Below, in pieces: positions 29,982 through 39,029 of a DNA stretch of 64,000 nucleotides; position 1 is the first letter of the stretch, and each line of letters opens with the position of its first letter. Both the position numbers and the translations under genes were made by a program. Source of the DNA: Caryophanales bacterium (GTDB lineage Bacteria > Bacillota_I > Bacilli_A > RF39 > UBA660); the NCBI GenBank assembly GCA_016282155.1, contig JAEEJY010000005.1, positions 31,678 through 95,677 of the forward strand, in the 5' to 3' direction. The notes beneath the pieces were generated by a model that was not told where the DNA came from, made no database searches, and saw only the letters and a list, made by a program, of their open reading frames with translations.

Positions 29982-30938
29982 CTACTCTAATACAAATGGA
30001 TCATTAATTGTACCAGCACTAAGCTTATAATTAATACTTGATTTTAATATTAATATTGGGCGAAGATGGAAATAACTATACGCACCCGAAATATCTGTAT
30101 ATCCCCAAACAAGATTTTCTGCTTTTAAATTATCTTCGACATATCTTGGGCGAAAATACCACAAACCAGAAGTTGCTCCTTCATAAGTCCTAGAGGCTAT
30201 AAAATATTTATATGTACTCCTCAACTTACCATACACATTTTGGACCAAGTTAATATCATTTACATATCCAAGATCACCACCACCTAAGGATTCATAATTT
30301 TCCGGGTGGCAACTTTCACCGGTACTACAAGTCCATGGCCTCATTTCGTTTAATTTTGTATCATCCGTTAAGTATTCAGTTTGATTACTATAGCCCATGT
30401 GTCTTGATCCTACAGTATATTTACTATTCTCATACTTACTAGCTAATACATTTAAATAACCTATGTAATTCATATAACCAGCTTTTCCATAAAAATCAAT
30501 TTCTTCACTAGAAGGCTCATTAGATACCATTTCTATTGTTCCATCATTATTTACTTTTATAACGCGCCACAAATTAACTTTATATGGATAAATTGTTTGT
30601 GATGAACCATATCCAGTCTTTGTCTTATCTGTCGCAAAACTTCTAAGTGTTGGTGTCATCTTAATATAATCACCAACTTCTGGAGTTGATTTTAATTTTA
30701 TACACATATAATATGGTGGGCATTCCATACTTTCTCTTGCTTCTGCCTTAACATATAAAGCATCTAATGCATCTTTTAAAGTTGCATTAGCACTTAAATT
30801 TGAAATATTTGTAGTATCAACACTGATACTACTTGAATCTATTTTTGTACCTGCTACTACATGTATAACTGTTACTAATATAATTGCGAGAATAAGACCA
30901 TATATATAATGTCCTAATTTTCTGAATGTCTTTCTCAT
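29982..30938 (-). CDS. Surface-cluster paralogue, type B (copy 2)
   Basis: 318 residues. Type B differs from A by a longer N-terminus: basic start (RKTFRKLGHYIYG), membrane segment LILAIILVTVIHVVAG, then SSSISVDTTNISNL and LKDALDALYVKAEARES before the Cys pair CPPYYMC. The rest follows the common plan: VGDYIKMTPT, GYLNVLASKYENSKYT, CSTGESCHPENYESLGGGD, ASRTYEG, LRPILILKS. Gap to the next gene is 9 bases; SD AGGTGA. Probably coexpressed with its neighbours. Confidence 0.8.
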   Translation of the reverse strand: MRKTFRKLGHYIYGLILAIILVTVIHVVAGTKIDSSSISVDTTNISNLSANATLKDALDALYVKAEARESMECPPYYMCIKLKSTPEVGDYIKMTPTLRSFATDKTKTGYGSSQTIYPYKVNLWRVIKVNNDGTIEMVSNEPSSEEIDFYGKAGYMNYIGYLNVLASKYENSKYTVGSRHMGYSNQTEYLTDDTKLNEMRPWTCSTGESCHPENYESLGGGDLGYVNDINLVQNVYGKLRSTYKYFIASRTYEGATSGLWYFRPRYVEDNLKAENLVWGYTDISGAYSYFHLRPILILKSSINYKLSAGTINDPFVLE

Positions 30939-30946
30939 AATGTCAC

Positions 30947-31864
30947 CTATCCTAAAATAAATGGGGAAGTTTCTGTTCCTAAAGATGGTGTGTAACTAAT
31001 ACCAGCTTTTAATATTAATATTGGACGAAGAGTTAATGATGTACTACTGGTCTCTCTAAATTTACTGCTGGAATAGTAATATGTATAAGTATTACCAACA
31101 GCACCTTCAGAAACTGTACGTATCCTAAATCTCCATGAAGTACTACTTGAATAATCATAATATCGGGAAGCTAAATAGTAAGCTCCCGAACCAGTAGTAA
31201 GAGTTTTAAAAACCGATGTTACCAACTGTATATCCGTATTATATCCTGAATCACCTCCACCAAGATTTTCTTGGTTCTCCGGATGGCAACTTGCCCCCGT
31301 ATCACAGGTCCAAGGAACAGAAGTTTGAGTTAATTTAGAAGTATCTGTTATATATTCAGTTTGACTACTATATCCAATGTATCTTGAACCAGCAGTATAT
31401 TTACTGTTTTCATATTTACTAGCCAACAAATTTAAATATCCAATATAATTCATATATCCTGCCTTACCATAAAAAGTTACTTTTTCTGAAGAACTATTAG
31501 TAGAGATTATTTCCATTGTACCATCACTATTAACTCTTATTACACGCCATAAAGTCAATTTACTTGGATAAATTGTTTGTGCTGAACTATATCCAGTCTT
31601 AGTTTTATCTGTTGTAAAACTTGTTAGCGATGGAGTCATCTGAACATAATCACCTACTTGTGGTATATTATGATTCAAAAAACATTTATATCCAGCTGGG
31701 CAATCTGTTTTTTTACTATATAAATCTTCTATTGCATTCTGCAATGCTGAATTATCACTTAAAATAATTGAGTCGGCAGAATATGTTGATGATGCAACAG
31801 CTATTGTCAGCGATATAACGCAAATAAATAATAATATACATATTTTATCCATTGTATTTTTCAT
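30947..31864 (-). CDS. Surface-cluster paralogue, type A (copy 1)
   Basis: 305 residues. N-terminal membrane segment (ICILLFICVISLTIAVASS), ALQNAIEDLY, Cys pair CPAGYKC, VGDYVQMTPS, WRVIRVN, GYLNLLASKYENSKYT, DTGASCHPENQENLGGGD, a Ser/Tyr-rich variable stretch, and LRPILILKAGISY...PFILG. The region between LGGGD and LRPIL varies most among the four paralogues in sequence and length, as expected for a ligand or antigen face (inference). Confidence 0.8.
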   Translation of the reverse strand: MKNTMDKICILLFICVISLTIAVASSTYSADSIILSDNSALQNAIEDLYSKKTDCPAGYKCFLNHNIPQVGDYVQMTPSLTSFTTDKTKTGYSSAQTIYPSKLTLWRVIRVNSDGTMEIISTNSSSEKVTFYGKAGYMNYIGYLNLLASKYENSKYTAGSRYIGYSSQTEYITDTSKLTQTSVPWTCDTGASCHPENQENLGGGDSGYNTDIQLVTSVFKTLTTGSGAYYLASRYYDYSSSTSWRFRIRTVSEGAVGNTYTYYYSSSKFRETSSTSLTLRPILILKAGISYTPSLGTETSPFILG

Positions 31865-31872
31865 ATTATCAC

Positions 31873-32841
31873 CTACTCAAGAATAAACGGATCATCTGCA
31901 ACTCCGGCTGCTGGAGTATAACTAATACCAGCTTTTAATATCAATATTGGACGAAGTGAATATTCTGAAAATGAAGTTTCTAATTTTCCACTTGACCAGT
32001 ATGCTACAGCATCAGAAGTTAATAATCCATCTTCAATTGTTCTACATTCAAACCAATCACCGTAGTCTACATATCTAGAAGCAACATAATAATCTTTTGC
32101 CATACTAATAGCATTTATATTTTTTAATAAATTATAATCTGTTACATAACCAAAATCACCGCCACCAAGATTTTCTTGATTTTCCGGATGGCAACTTTCA
32201 CCGGTAGCGCATGTCCAAGCATTTGACTCACTTGTAGTTAATTTAGAAGTATCTGTAATATACTCAGTTTGATTACTATACCCCATATGTCTTGATCCTA
32301 TAGTATATTTGCTGTTTTCATACTTACTAGCTAAAACATTGAGATATCCAATATAATTTACATAACCGGTTATAGTAGCAAATGCTACAGTCTCCGGTGT
32401 AGGCTCTGCAGAAACGATTTCTATTGTACCATCACTATTTTTTCTTATAACACGCCACATGTTTACTCTACTAGGATAAATTGTAGATGTACTTAAATAA
32501 CTAAGATAGCCTGTTTTATTTCTATCAGTTGTAAAACGAGTTATTGTTGGCGTCATTTGAATATAGTCTCCAACATCAGGAGTATTTTTTTGTCTTATAC
32601 AAGTATAATATGATGGACAAGTTGCACTTTCTCTAGCAGCTGCTTTCACATATAAGCCATCTAGTGCATCTTTTACGCTTGCTCCATCATTTAATTCTTC
32701 GATATTAGTTGCATCAACACTAACATTTGCAGAGTCTATATGAACAGCTGCCGCAAAAGTATGTTGCACAGCAACAGTTAGAAGGAAAGCGATAATAATA
32801 ACATAAATACAGTCGCCTAATTTCTTTAAGAACTTTCTCAT
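31873..32841 (-). CDS. Surface-cluster paralogue, type B (copy 1)
   Basis: 322 residues, the first of the four in transcription. Basic start (RKFLKKLGDCIYV), membrane segment, DSANVSVDATNIEELN, VKDALDGLYVKAAARES, Cys pair CPSYYTC, VGDYIQMTPT, GYLNVLASKYENSKYT, CATGESCHPENQENLGGGD, LRPILILKAGISY. The N-terminal block up to ARES is close to the copy at 29982-30938, supporting duplication of a B-A pair. It starts 4 bases after the stop of the large pilin-like gene. Confidence 0.8.
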   Translation of the reverse strand: MRKFLKKLGDCIYVIIIAFLLTVAVQHTFAAAVHIDSANVSVDATNIEELNDGASVKDALDGLYVKAAARESATCPSYYTCIRQKNTPDVGDYIQMTPTITRFTTDRNKTGYLSYLSTSTIYPSRVNMWRVIRKNSDGTIEIVSAEPTPETVAFATITGYVNYIGYLNVLASKYENSKYTIGSRHMGYSNQTEYITDTSKLTTSESNAWTCATGESCHPENQENLGGGDFGYVTDYNLLKNINAISMAKDYYVASRYVDYGDWFECRTIEDGLLTSDAVAYWSSGKLETSFSEYSLRPILILKAGISYTPAAGVADDPFILE

Positions 32842-32845
32842 ATTA

Positions 32846-35800
32846 TCACTCCCCTAATCTATTATATAAATCACTTATTGCTTGCTCTACTGTAATCTCA
32901 CTACCACCTACAGGTGTATAGTAAACGTTACTTGCTGATTCTCCTATCTTTGTTTCAATATATGTTGCTGTTTCGGAATATTCATTTCCTTCATTAAGAC
33001 GTACATAAACCGTTGTTGGTTTAGCTGTATTAGCTTCATGAGTTAAAGTTATCTTTCCGCCCTTAACTATATTTGTCCAATCAACATTTTGTGTAGTGTC
33101 ACTTCCAACCACAATTTTGTATTGTAGTTGACTTGCGTCTTCAGAAGTAATTGTTATCTCCCTACTTGTAGCCCAATTACTACCATTAGGTGTAATTGTT
33201 ATTGCTTTAAATGCTTCTACCATTGCAGAACTAGTTCGACTTGTTGAGTAACCAGCTCCGTTAGTCGAAGTAATCTTATAATAAATATTACCTGAAATAT
33301 TACTGATTACACAAGCACCATCTACTAATGAACCAGTTCTATTATAAGCATTAGAACTTGTTTCAACATTACTTGTTCCATACTTACATACAGTACTTGC
33401 AATATCAGATTCGGGATCTTCTGCTGTAAATGGAACTGTAATAGATGTATGTGTTGCAACGCCAGTACTTAAAGTAACTATTGGATCTGTTGGATCAATA
33501 GCAGTCTCAGTATAAGTATATGTGTCTGAATAAGTATTAGTTACCGTATTCTTAAACCTTAAATATATATAAGTAGGACTATCAAGTGTTGCAGCACTAT
33601 TTAATGTTATAATCGAACCTCTCGCTTTAGTTGTCCAATCTACATCTTTAGAATGATCACTTGATACTACTAATTTATATTGAAGTTCAGAATTTTCTGC
33701 TACTCCTTTTAAAGTCATAGTTTTGGTCTTTGCCCACCCTGTTTTTGAAGAAGTTACTTTTAAAGATTCACCCACAAAATATGAAGTTTGTCTTGCATTA
33801 GTATTATTTTGATATAAGGTTGGGGAGGCAACATTAAACGCTACAACTCTAAAGTATTTATTTCCTCTTCCAATTTGACTCTTAGTATAAACACATGATC
33901 CCGTCAAATAATTCTTCCCTACTTCAACACTTGGTTGACTATACGCATAGGTCCAAGTTGAACCATTATTACTATTATAAGTACAACTAATAGATTTTAA
34001 TCCACTTTCATAATCAGATACAGTAAAAGGGACAGTTATTGTACTATCAGTTTCAGTAATAGAACCTAAAGTAAGCGCTGGGAAAGATCTGTCAACTTGA
34101 GTTTCAGTATAAGTGAGTGTGCTATCTGTTGAGTATGTTTTTTTATTATATAATCTCACGTAAACAGTTGTAGGACTAGTTGGTGTTGAAGTTGTAGTAA
34201 CATAAACAGTACCCCCTGATTTTATATCAGTCCAACTATAACCACTACCCCTTTTATACTGCAACGTATAACCTTTTTTTGCTCCTCTTACAGTTAAATC
34301 TCTTTCGTAAGCCCATCCAGTTGAATCTGGTGTTATGCTAATTTCTTGAGGTGTAATTTGATATATAGGTGTACTTTTACCTACTAAACCATTACTATTT
34401 TCTGCTTGAATATAAGAATAGAATTCTTTTAATGTTGTCGTTATAATACATATATTATCTTGTACAACACCATACTGTTCAGATTCACCTTCAGCATAAT
34501 ATCTACATCCTACTTCCGTAATTGCAGATTCCTTATCTTCTACAGTAAATGGGATTGCATAAGTGTTAGTTCCCATTGGAATAATTTGGGTAGCATTAAT
34601 TTTAGGAGCTATTAAATCTAAATTAACTTCTACAAAAACTGTCTCATCTATTACTTCTCTTGTAATATTGTTATATATTCTTGCATAAATATATGTTGGA
34701 GTTTCTATAGATGAGTGTGTTTTTACTGTAGCATATCCAATTTCAGCTGTTTCATCATCATCTGTTGATTTTGTATCAGGACGGTCCCAATCAGTACTAG
34801 AATTTGAATCATATTTAGAAATAATTCGATATTGGAAACTTAAGAATGAAGGTAACACATTTGATTCAATTTTATACTCTCTTCCTATTACTACATCATC
34901 ACTATTAGTTATATTTTTTTCTGTTGTAATAGTTAAATTATATTTTGATATTGTTTCAGTTAAACCCGTTACAATTGTAGATAAACCTTTATAGTTTACT
35001 GATGTAACTCGGTAATACATATTTTCACCATTAGAAACAAAACGGCAACTATTATTATCAACCATACCTACATTTCCATAAGTTAAATCTTTACCATATT
35101 CACATATTGTTTCACGAATACCAGTTTCATAATCATAGTTTTTGCTAAATGGTAAAACAGTACGGAATGAAGTTGTAATTGGTGTTCCTATTTCTAATAC
35201 TGGAGGTGTTGTGTCTATTACATTAACATTTCTCGTTTTAGAATATACTAAACCATTTGTTGTTAAAGTATATTGGATATAAGATTTACCACCTTCTACT
35301 ATATACTCAACAAGTAATTTAGTCTTATCATCTTGATATGCATATGTAGGAACATTAAAAGTTAAATTAACATTTTCACTTGTTATTATATGTTCTACAC
35401 TATTAAAATCTTTAAATTTTACTCCCGGTTCAACATAACCTGTATCTGGATTCCATGTTACAGGATTATCTCCAAGTAACTCTAAATACAAATTATTAAT
35501 TGCACTACTACAATCATCCTCTGAACCATCAAGAAGTTTATCACCACTTATTTTATAAGAATATGTATTTTTAGTTTTTTTAATAACAAAACGCATAGCG
35601 TTTGATAAACAACTTTCTGTTTTAGGATTACGAATATCAGAATCAACAATATTTGCTTGTTTTAATTCGGCAAGTGTTATTACAATTTCATCATTACTAT
35701 AAAATCTATCATAATTATCTTTAGTCCAAGCCTCTAAAGAATTTAATAGGGAAACTTTTTGCTTATTATAAGCGTCATCTTTAGCGTTCTTAATACCTCT

Positions 35801-35887
35801 ATCTACTGCGGGAACTACTATTACGGCAAGTACTCCTAAGATAGTAATAACTGCAAGTACTTCAACTAACGTAAAACCTTTTTTCAT
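32846..35887 (-). CDS. Large pilin-like surface protein with tandem Ig-like modules
   Basis: 1013 residues. Prepilin signal MKKGFTLVEVLAVITILG, a pilin core of about 150 residues (ITLAELKQANIVDSDIRNP...C...C), then about four copies of a 160-170 residue double module: a strand domain with a Cys pair (VPFTxxDxESxxxxxCxY...C) followed by a second domain (WAxxRxITIxxxxxxxLQYK, VYVRL, TYTET). Ends with ITVEQAISDLYNRLGE, similar to the SVKDALDxLY motif in the four next genes. Likely a long stalk or adhesin built on a pilin anchor. Stop is TGA directly followed by TAA. Confidence 0.88.
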   Translation of the reverse strand: MKKGFTLVEVLAVITILGVLAVIVVPAVDRGIKNAKDDAYNKQKVSLLNSLEAWTKDNYDRFYSNDEIVITLAELKQANIVDSDIRNPKTESCLSNAMRFVIKKTKNTYSYKISGDKLLDGSEDDCSSAINNLYLELLGDNPVTWNPDTGYVEPGVKFKDFNSVEHIITSENVNLTFNVPTYAYQDDKTKLLVEYIVEGGKSYIQYTLTTNGLVYSKTRNVNVIDTTPPVLEIGTPITTSFRTVLPFSKNYDYETGIRETICEYGKDLTYGNVGMVDNNSCRFVSNGENMYYRVTSVNYKGLSTIVTGLTETISKYNLTITTEKNITNSDDVVIGREYKIESNVLPSFLSFQYRIISKYDSNSSTDWDRPDTKSTDDDETAEIGYATVKTHSSIETPTYIYARIYNNITREVIDETVFVEVNLDLIAPKINATQIIPMGTNTYAIPFTVEDKESAITEVGCRYYAEGESEQYGVVQDNICIITTTLKEFYSYIQAENSNGLVGKSTPIYQITPQEISITPDSTGWAYERDLTVRGAKKGYTLQYKRGSGYSWTDIKSGGTVYVTTTSTPTSPTTVYVRLYNKKTYSTDSTLTYTETQVDRSFPALTLGSITETDSTITVPFTVSDYESGLKSISCTYNSNNGSTWTYAYSQPSVEVGKNYLTGSCVYTKSQIGRGNKYFRVVAFNVASPTLYQNNTNARQTSYFVGESLKVTSSKTGWAKTKTMTLKGVAENSELQYKLVVSSDHSKDVDWTTKARGSIITLNSAATLDSPTYIYLRFKNTVTNTYSDTYTYTETAIDPTDPIVTLSTGVATHTSITVPFTAEDPESDIASTVCKYGTSNVETSSNAYNRTGSLVDGACVISNISGNIYYKITSTNGAGYSTSRTSSAMVEAFKAITITPNGSNWATSREITITSEDASQLQYKIVVGSDTTQNVDWTNIVKGGKITLTHEANTAKPTTVYVRLNEGNEYSETATYIETKIGESASNVYYTPVGGSEITVEQAISDLYNRLGE

Positions 35888-35889
35888 AT

Positions 35890-36330
35890 CTAGTCCCTCG
35901 GATCACCTTTAGCAGGTTCACCATTATAAGGTTTAAGATTGCTTTCACTACAACTACTGTCATCATAAGTATAAGTGTCTTTAAGTAAAGTATACTTAAA
36001 TGAATTCTTAATACGGGTAATTCGAATAACAGTATCATTGCTTACGCAAGAGTCATTTCTTGGATCCCTTACATCTACATCTAGTAATTCCATAAATTTT
36101 AAATATCCTAATGTAATATCAAGATATCCTCCATCTTCTTCCGGTATCTCACTAGCTAAATATGGCGTAGCTGTCTTAGCAGCATCTATTATGGAATTAA
36201 TTTGACCATCATATAGCTTTTCCCTATTAGATTTTAAAATTGAATCAACGCCTGGTACAACAATTAAAGCAAGAACACCTATAATTGTTATCACGGCTAA
36301 CACTTCTACTAACGTAAATCCTTTTTTCAT
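35890..36330 (-). CDS. Pilin-like protein, 146 aa
   Basis: 146 residues from the chosen start. Prepilin signal MKKGFTLVEVLAVITIIG with Glu5, the same pilin core as the next gene (LDITLGYLKFMELLDVDVRDPRNDSC) and a second Cys near the end; it ends in a Pro/Gly-rich tail. First gene of the surface cluster; the start of the 1013-residue pilin gene follows after 2 bases. Start at 36330 supported by SD AGGTGAG and an extended -10 just upstream. Confidence 0.85.
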   Translation of the reverse strand: MKKGFTLVEVLAVITIIGVLALIVVPGVDSILKSNREKLYDGQINSIIDAAKTATPYLASEIPEEDGGYLDITLGYLKFMELLDVDVRDPRNDSCVSNDTVIRITRIKNSFKYTLLKDTYTYDDSSCSESNLKPYNGEPAKGDPRD

Positions 36331-36346
36331 ATTCTCACCTATTATC

Positions 36347-36357
36347 ATTATATCATA
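36347..36357 (-). promoter_or_regulatory. Extended -10 promoter of the surface cluster
   Basis: Minus-strand TATGATATAAT, 17 bases before ATG at 36330. Layout and RBS (AATAGGTGAGAAT) nearly match those of the minimal pilin gene at 18602-18985, which hints at shared control. Confidence 0.65.
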
Positions 36358-36389
36358 AAAAAAGAACAAAAAAATACTTTTTTGTTCTT
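36358..36389 (-). terminator. Terminator after the CcdA/thioredoxin fusion gene
   Basis: 12-bp stem AAGAACAAAAAA/TTTTTTGTTCTT with a 4-base loop, T-run continuing into the surface-cluster promoter. Confidence 0.85.
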
Positions 36390-37551
36390 AAAAATTGAGC
36401 ATTATCCATTCTGGTTTAAAGATTAATAATAAACCTATTAAAATCATTATAATTCCACCTACTAAATGGCATAATCTATTATATTTAGTTGTAATTCCTG
36501 ATAATTTTAATGATACCATAGCTATAACAAATACAACTAGGTCATCTAATAAATAGAAGAATACATATAATAAAATATATAATATTTCTTTAACTAATGA
36601 GATATTATTTAAATCCATTATAGATACAAATATACTTGGGAAACCTGCTGAGCAAGCAAGTTCTACCATATTAACACTAATAGCTAAAGCAATTACACCT
36701 ATTAAGGCAAAGATAATACTTTTTTCTTTAGTAAATTTATCTATTCTCGTAAAATACTTCTTACGTTTTTTGCTATCAACTACTGTACAACCATCTTTAG
36801 GTGTTTCAATATAAGATTTTATATTAAGTATTCCACCTACTAAAGCTACTAAAGCAATTATTCTTCTTACCCAAATAACAGCAGTAAATGATAGTACTAC
36901 AGATAGTCCTAGCATTGCTAAGAAATATACAAATGCACTAGTAAATAAGAAAGTAAATCCTATTAACCACATTCTCTTTTTATTTTGCATATTAAATAGC
37001 ATATTTATTAAGAATAATAATACCCACATAGCACAAGGATTAAATCCATCAATTAAACCTAATACTACCGCTACTAAAGGAATAGATACATCCTTAGCAC
37101 TTACTTTACCTAATAAAGGTAAGGAAAATGTTTTTTCTGTATTTTTAGTTTCTTTTAGATAATTATCAATTATACTTCTTATTTCTTCTTTACGTGAATC
37201 ACCAAAGCCTGTAAAAGATTCATCACCTATTACTGTAAAAGGTACATATTGATCATGCTTTTCAAATCTTTCTTTAACCAAATTCATGTATTCAGCATTC
37301 TTTTTATTACCTGACACTTCATATCTTCTTACTGTGATTTTATCTTTATACTCTTCTTCTAATTCATCTAAGAAGGCCATTTCTTTACGGCAATGTGGGC
37401 AACTTTCTTGATGAAATAAATATATTGTTAAATTATTAGTTTTTTCTTCACCTACTATATCATACACTCTATCAATATATGTACTCTTAGCAGATACCAA
37501 CATAGGTATAAAAAGTAATAATGTAAATATTAGTAATTTAAATCTTTTCAT
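36388..37551 (-). CDS. Extracytoplasmic thioredoxin-CcdA fusion (membrane thiol relay)
   Basis: 387 residues. Signal peptide (LLIFTLLLFIPMLVSA), a thioredoxin/glutaredoxin-like domain outside the cell with CxxC in ESCPHCRKE, then about six membrane segments of CcdA/DsbD type with the paired Cys in GFNPCAMWVL and ELACSAGFPS. Such proteins pass electrons from cytosolic thioredoxin to outer-face thiols. The preceding gene encodes a small cytosolic thioredoxin and overlaps this one by 14 bases, giving a full relay. The next genes encode Cys-paired surface proteins, the likely clients (inference). Confidence 0.88.
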   Translation of the reverse strand: MKRFKLLIFTLLLFIPMLVSAKSTYIDRVYDIVGEEKTNNLTIYLFHQESCPHCRKEMAFLDELEEEYKDKITVRRYEVSGNKKNAEYMNLVKERFEKHDQYVPFTVIGDESFTGFGDSRKEEIRSIIDNYLKETKNTEKTFSLPLLGKVSAKDVSIPLVAVVLGLIDGFNPCAMWVLLFLINMLFNMQNKKRMWLIGFTFLFTSAFVYFLAMLGLSVVLSFTAVIWVRRIIALVALVGGILNIKSYIETPKDGCTVVDSKKRKKYFTRIDKFTKEKSIIFALIGVIALAISVNMVELACSAGFPSIFVSIMDLNNISLVKEILYILLYVFFYLLDDLVVFVIAMVSLKLSGITTKYNRLCHLVGGIIMILIGLLLIFKPEWIMLNF

Positions 37552-37804
37552 TTATCTCTTTTATTACACTTTCTACTTCTTCATAACTTTTTTCACCAAC
37601 TAATCTTTTATATTCTTCATTATCTTTATAAAAAATTATAACTGGCAAAGTATTCCCTACATTGTACTTTTCAACTTCTTCACTATCCATATCTAGATCT
37701 AAACTAGTTATATCAAGTTCATAGTTTTCATTTAATTTATTCCATACTTTTTGCATTATTATGCATCCAGGACACCACATAGCCCCTATTTTAACTATCT
37801 TCAT
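37538..37804 (-). CDS. Thioredoxin-like protein
   Basis: 88 residues, no signal peptide, so cytosolic. CxxC in MWCPGCIIMQK and the cis-Pro of the fold in NTLPVIIFYKD. Shorter than classical thioredoxin (about 105). Overlaps the CcdA/thioredoxin fusion gene and is probably its electron donor. SD AGGTGA precedes ATG at 37804, in the gap after the cysteine desulfurase. Confidence 0.88.
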   Translation of the reverse strand: MKIVKIGAMWCPGCIIMQKVWNKLNENYELDITSLDLDMDSEEVEKYNVGNTLPVIIFYKDNEEYKRLVGEKSYEEVESVIKEINEKI

Positions 37805-37811
37805 AATTCAC

Positions 37812-38933
37812 CTATTTCTTTAATTCATGATAGCATTTATCAAATGCTATTAAGAATTCATCAATCTCTTCATCTGTTGTTACATAGGATAAACTTATAC
37901 GAAGTGATGAACTAGCTCTTGCCTCATCATGTGTTAAAGCAAGTACACTAGCAGAAATATTCTTTTCACTAGAACATGCTGTTTGTGTAGAAATATATAC
38001 ATCATATTTTTCTAAAGCATGTAAAAATGTCTCAGGTTTAACTCCAACTACACTTATATTAAGGACATAAGGTAAACATTTATCATTTGAGTTAATGTAT
38101 ACATCTTTATATTCTTTAAGTTTATCTTTTAAACGATTATTTAATTTAGTAACATATTCATAATTACTTGCGATATCACTTGTTGCAAGTCTTAAAGCTT
38201 TACTAATTGATACTATTAGTGGATGCGCTGGTGTACCACTACGATATATAGTAGTTGATTTACCACCATGAATAATTGGATCAATAACAATATTCTCTTT
38301 TTTAACTAAAATACCTATTCCTTTTAAACCAAAAAATTTATGAGCACTAAAAGAAGCAGTATCAATATTCGAAAAATCAATATCAATCTTACCCATTGCT
38401 TGAGTCACATCTACATGATAGTAGCATTTAGGATATTCTTTAACTATCTTACCAATTTCATTAATTGGTTGAATAATACCTATTTCACTATTAATAGCGT
38501 TAATACTAACTAAGATAGTATCATCACGCATTAAACTTCTTAAATGATCTAAATCAACTGTTCCATCTTCTTTAGATTCAACAAAGTCTACTTCAAATCC
38601 TTGTTTTTGTAAATAACCTAAAGGTCCATAAATAGAAGAATGCTCATAATGTGTTGTTATAATATGCTTCCCTCTATTTTGATATCTTAAGCAGATTCCT
38701 TTAATAGCCAAGTTATTTGATTCACTAGAACCGCTTGTATATATTATTTCAGTTGGTTTAACATGAATAATATTTGCTATTTGATTTGTTGCTTGATCAA
38801 TTAGATTTTTACTATTAGTTCCTAATTTATGTAACGAATTAGGATTACCAGGAAAATCTAAACAAGCTCTATTAAAACTATTAAGTACATCTTCATTTAC
38901 TGGTGTACTAGCAGAATAATCTAAATATACCAT
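37812..38933 (-). CDS. Cysteine desulfurase (NifS/IscS-like)
   Basis: 373 residues. PLP enzyme that takes sulfur from cysteine for iron-sulfur clusters or thiolated tRNA. Seen: VYLDYSASTPV at the start, TSGSSESNNLAIKG, HYHVD-type pocket (CYYHVDVTQAMGK), PLP Lys in SFSAHKFFGLKGIG, and the sulfur-carrying Cys in TQTACSSEK. Start at 38933 has SD AAGGTGA; the longer frame lacks one. No iscU or thiI partner is adjacent; it stands first in an operon with the thioredoxin and CcdA genes. Confidence 0.93.
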   Translation of the reverse strand: MVYLDYSASTPVNEDVLNSFNRACLDFPGNPNSLHKLGTNSKNLIDQATNQIANIIHVKPTEIIYTSGSSESNNLAIKGICLRYQNRGKHIITTHYEHSSIYGPLGYLQKQGFEVDFVESKEDGTVDLDHLRSLMRDDTILVSINAINSEIGIIQPINEIGKIVKEYPKCYYHVDVTQAMGKIDIDFSNIDTASFSAHKFFGLKGIGILVKKENIVIDPIIHGGKSTTIYRSGTPAHPLIVSISKALRLATSDIASNYEYVTKLNNRLKDKLKEYKDVYINSNDKCLPYVLNISVVGVKPETFLHALEKYDVYISTQTACSSEKNISASVLALTHDEARASSSLRISLSYVTTDEEIDEFLIAFDKCYHELKK

Positions 38934-38998
38934 TTTTATCACCTTGTTTATATTATACACAAATATACTTTAAATATAAAGATTTTCACATAATAATC

Positions 38999-39029
38999 AA
39001 AAAAATAGTTAGCTTTCGCTAACTATTTT
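38999..39029 (-). terminator. Terminator of the 39023-40744 gene
   Basis: 12-bp stem AAAATAGTTAGC/GCTAACTATTTT, loop TTTC or GAAA on the minus strand, followed by a T-run. Confidence 0.9.

Larger units (their letters stand above)
29480..32400 (-). repeat. Four diverged tandem paralogous coding units
   Basis: The blocks near 29495-29575, 30405-30490, 31375-31460 and 32285-32370 encode the same NVLASKYENSKYT core and share words such as TTTAAATA and TACTAGC at the DNA level. Spacing is about 910-960 bp, one gene length, so this is a gene-level tandem array. Confidence 0.8.
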
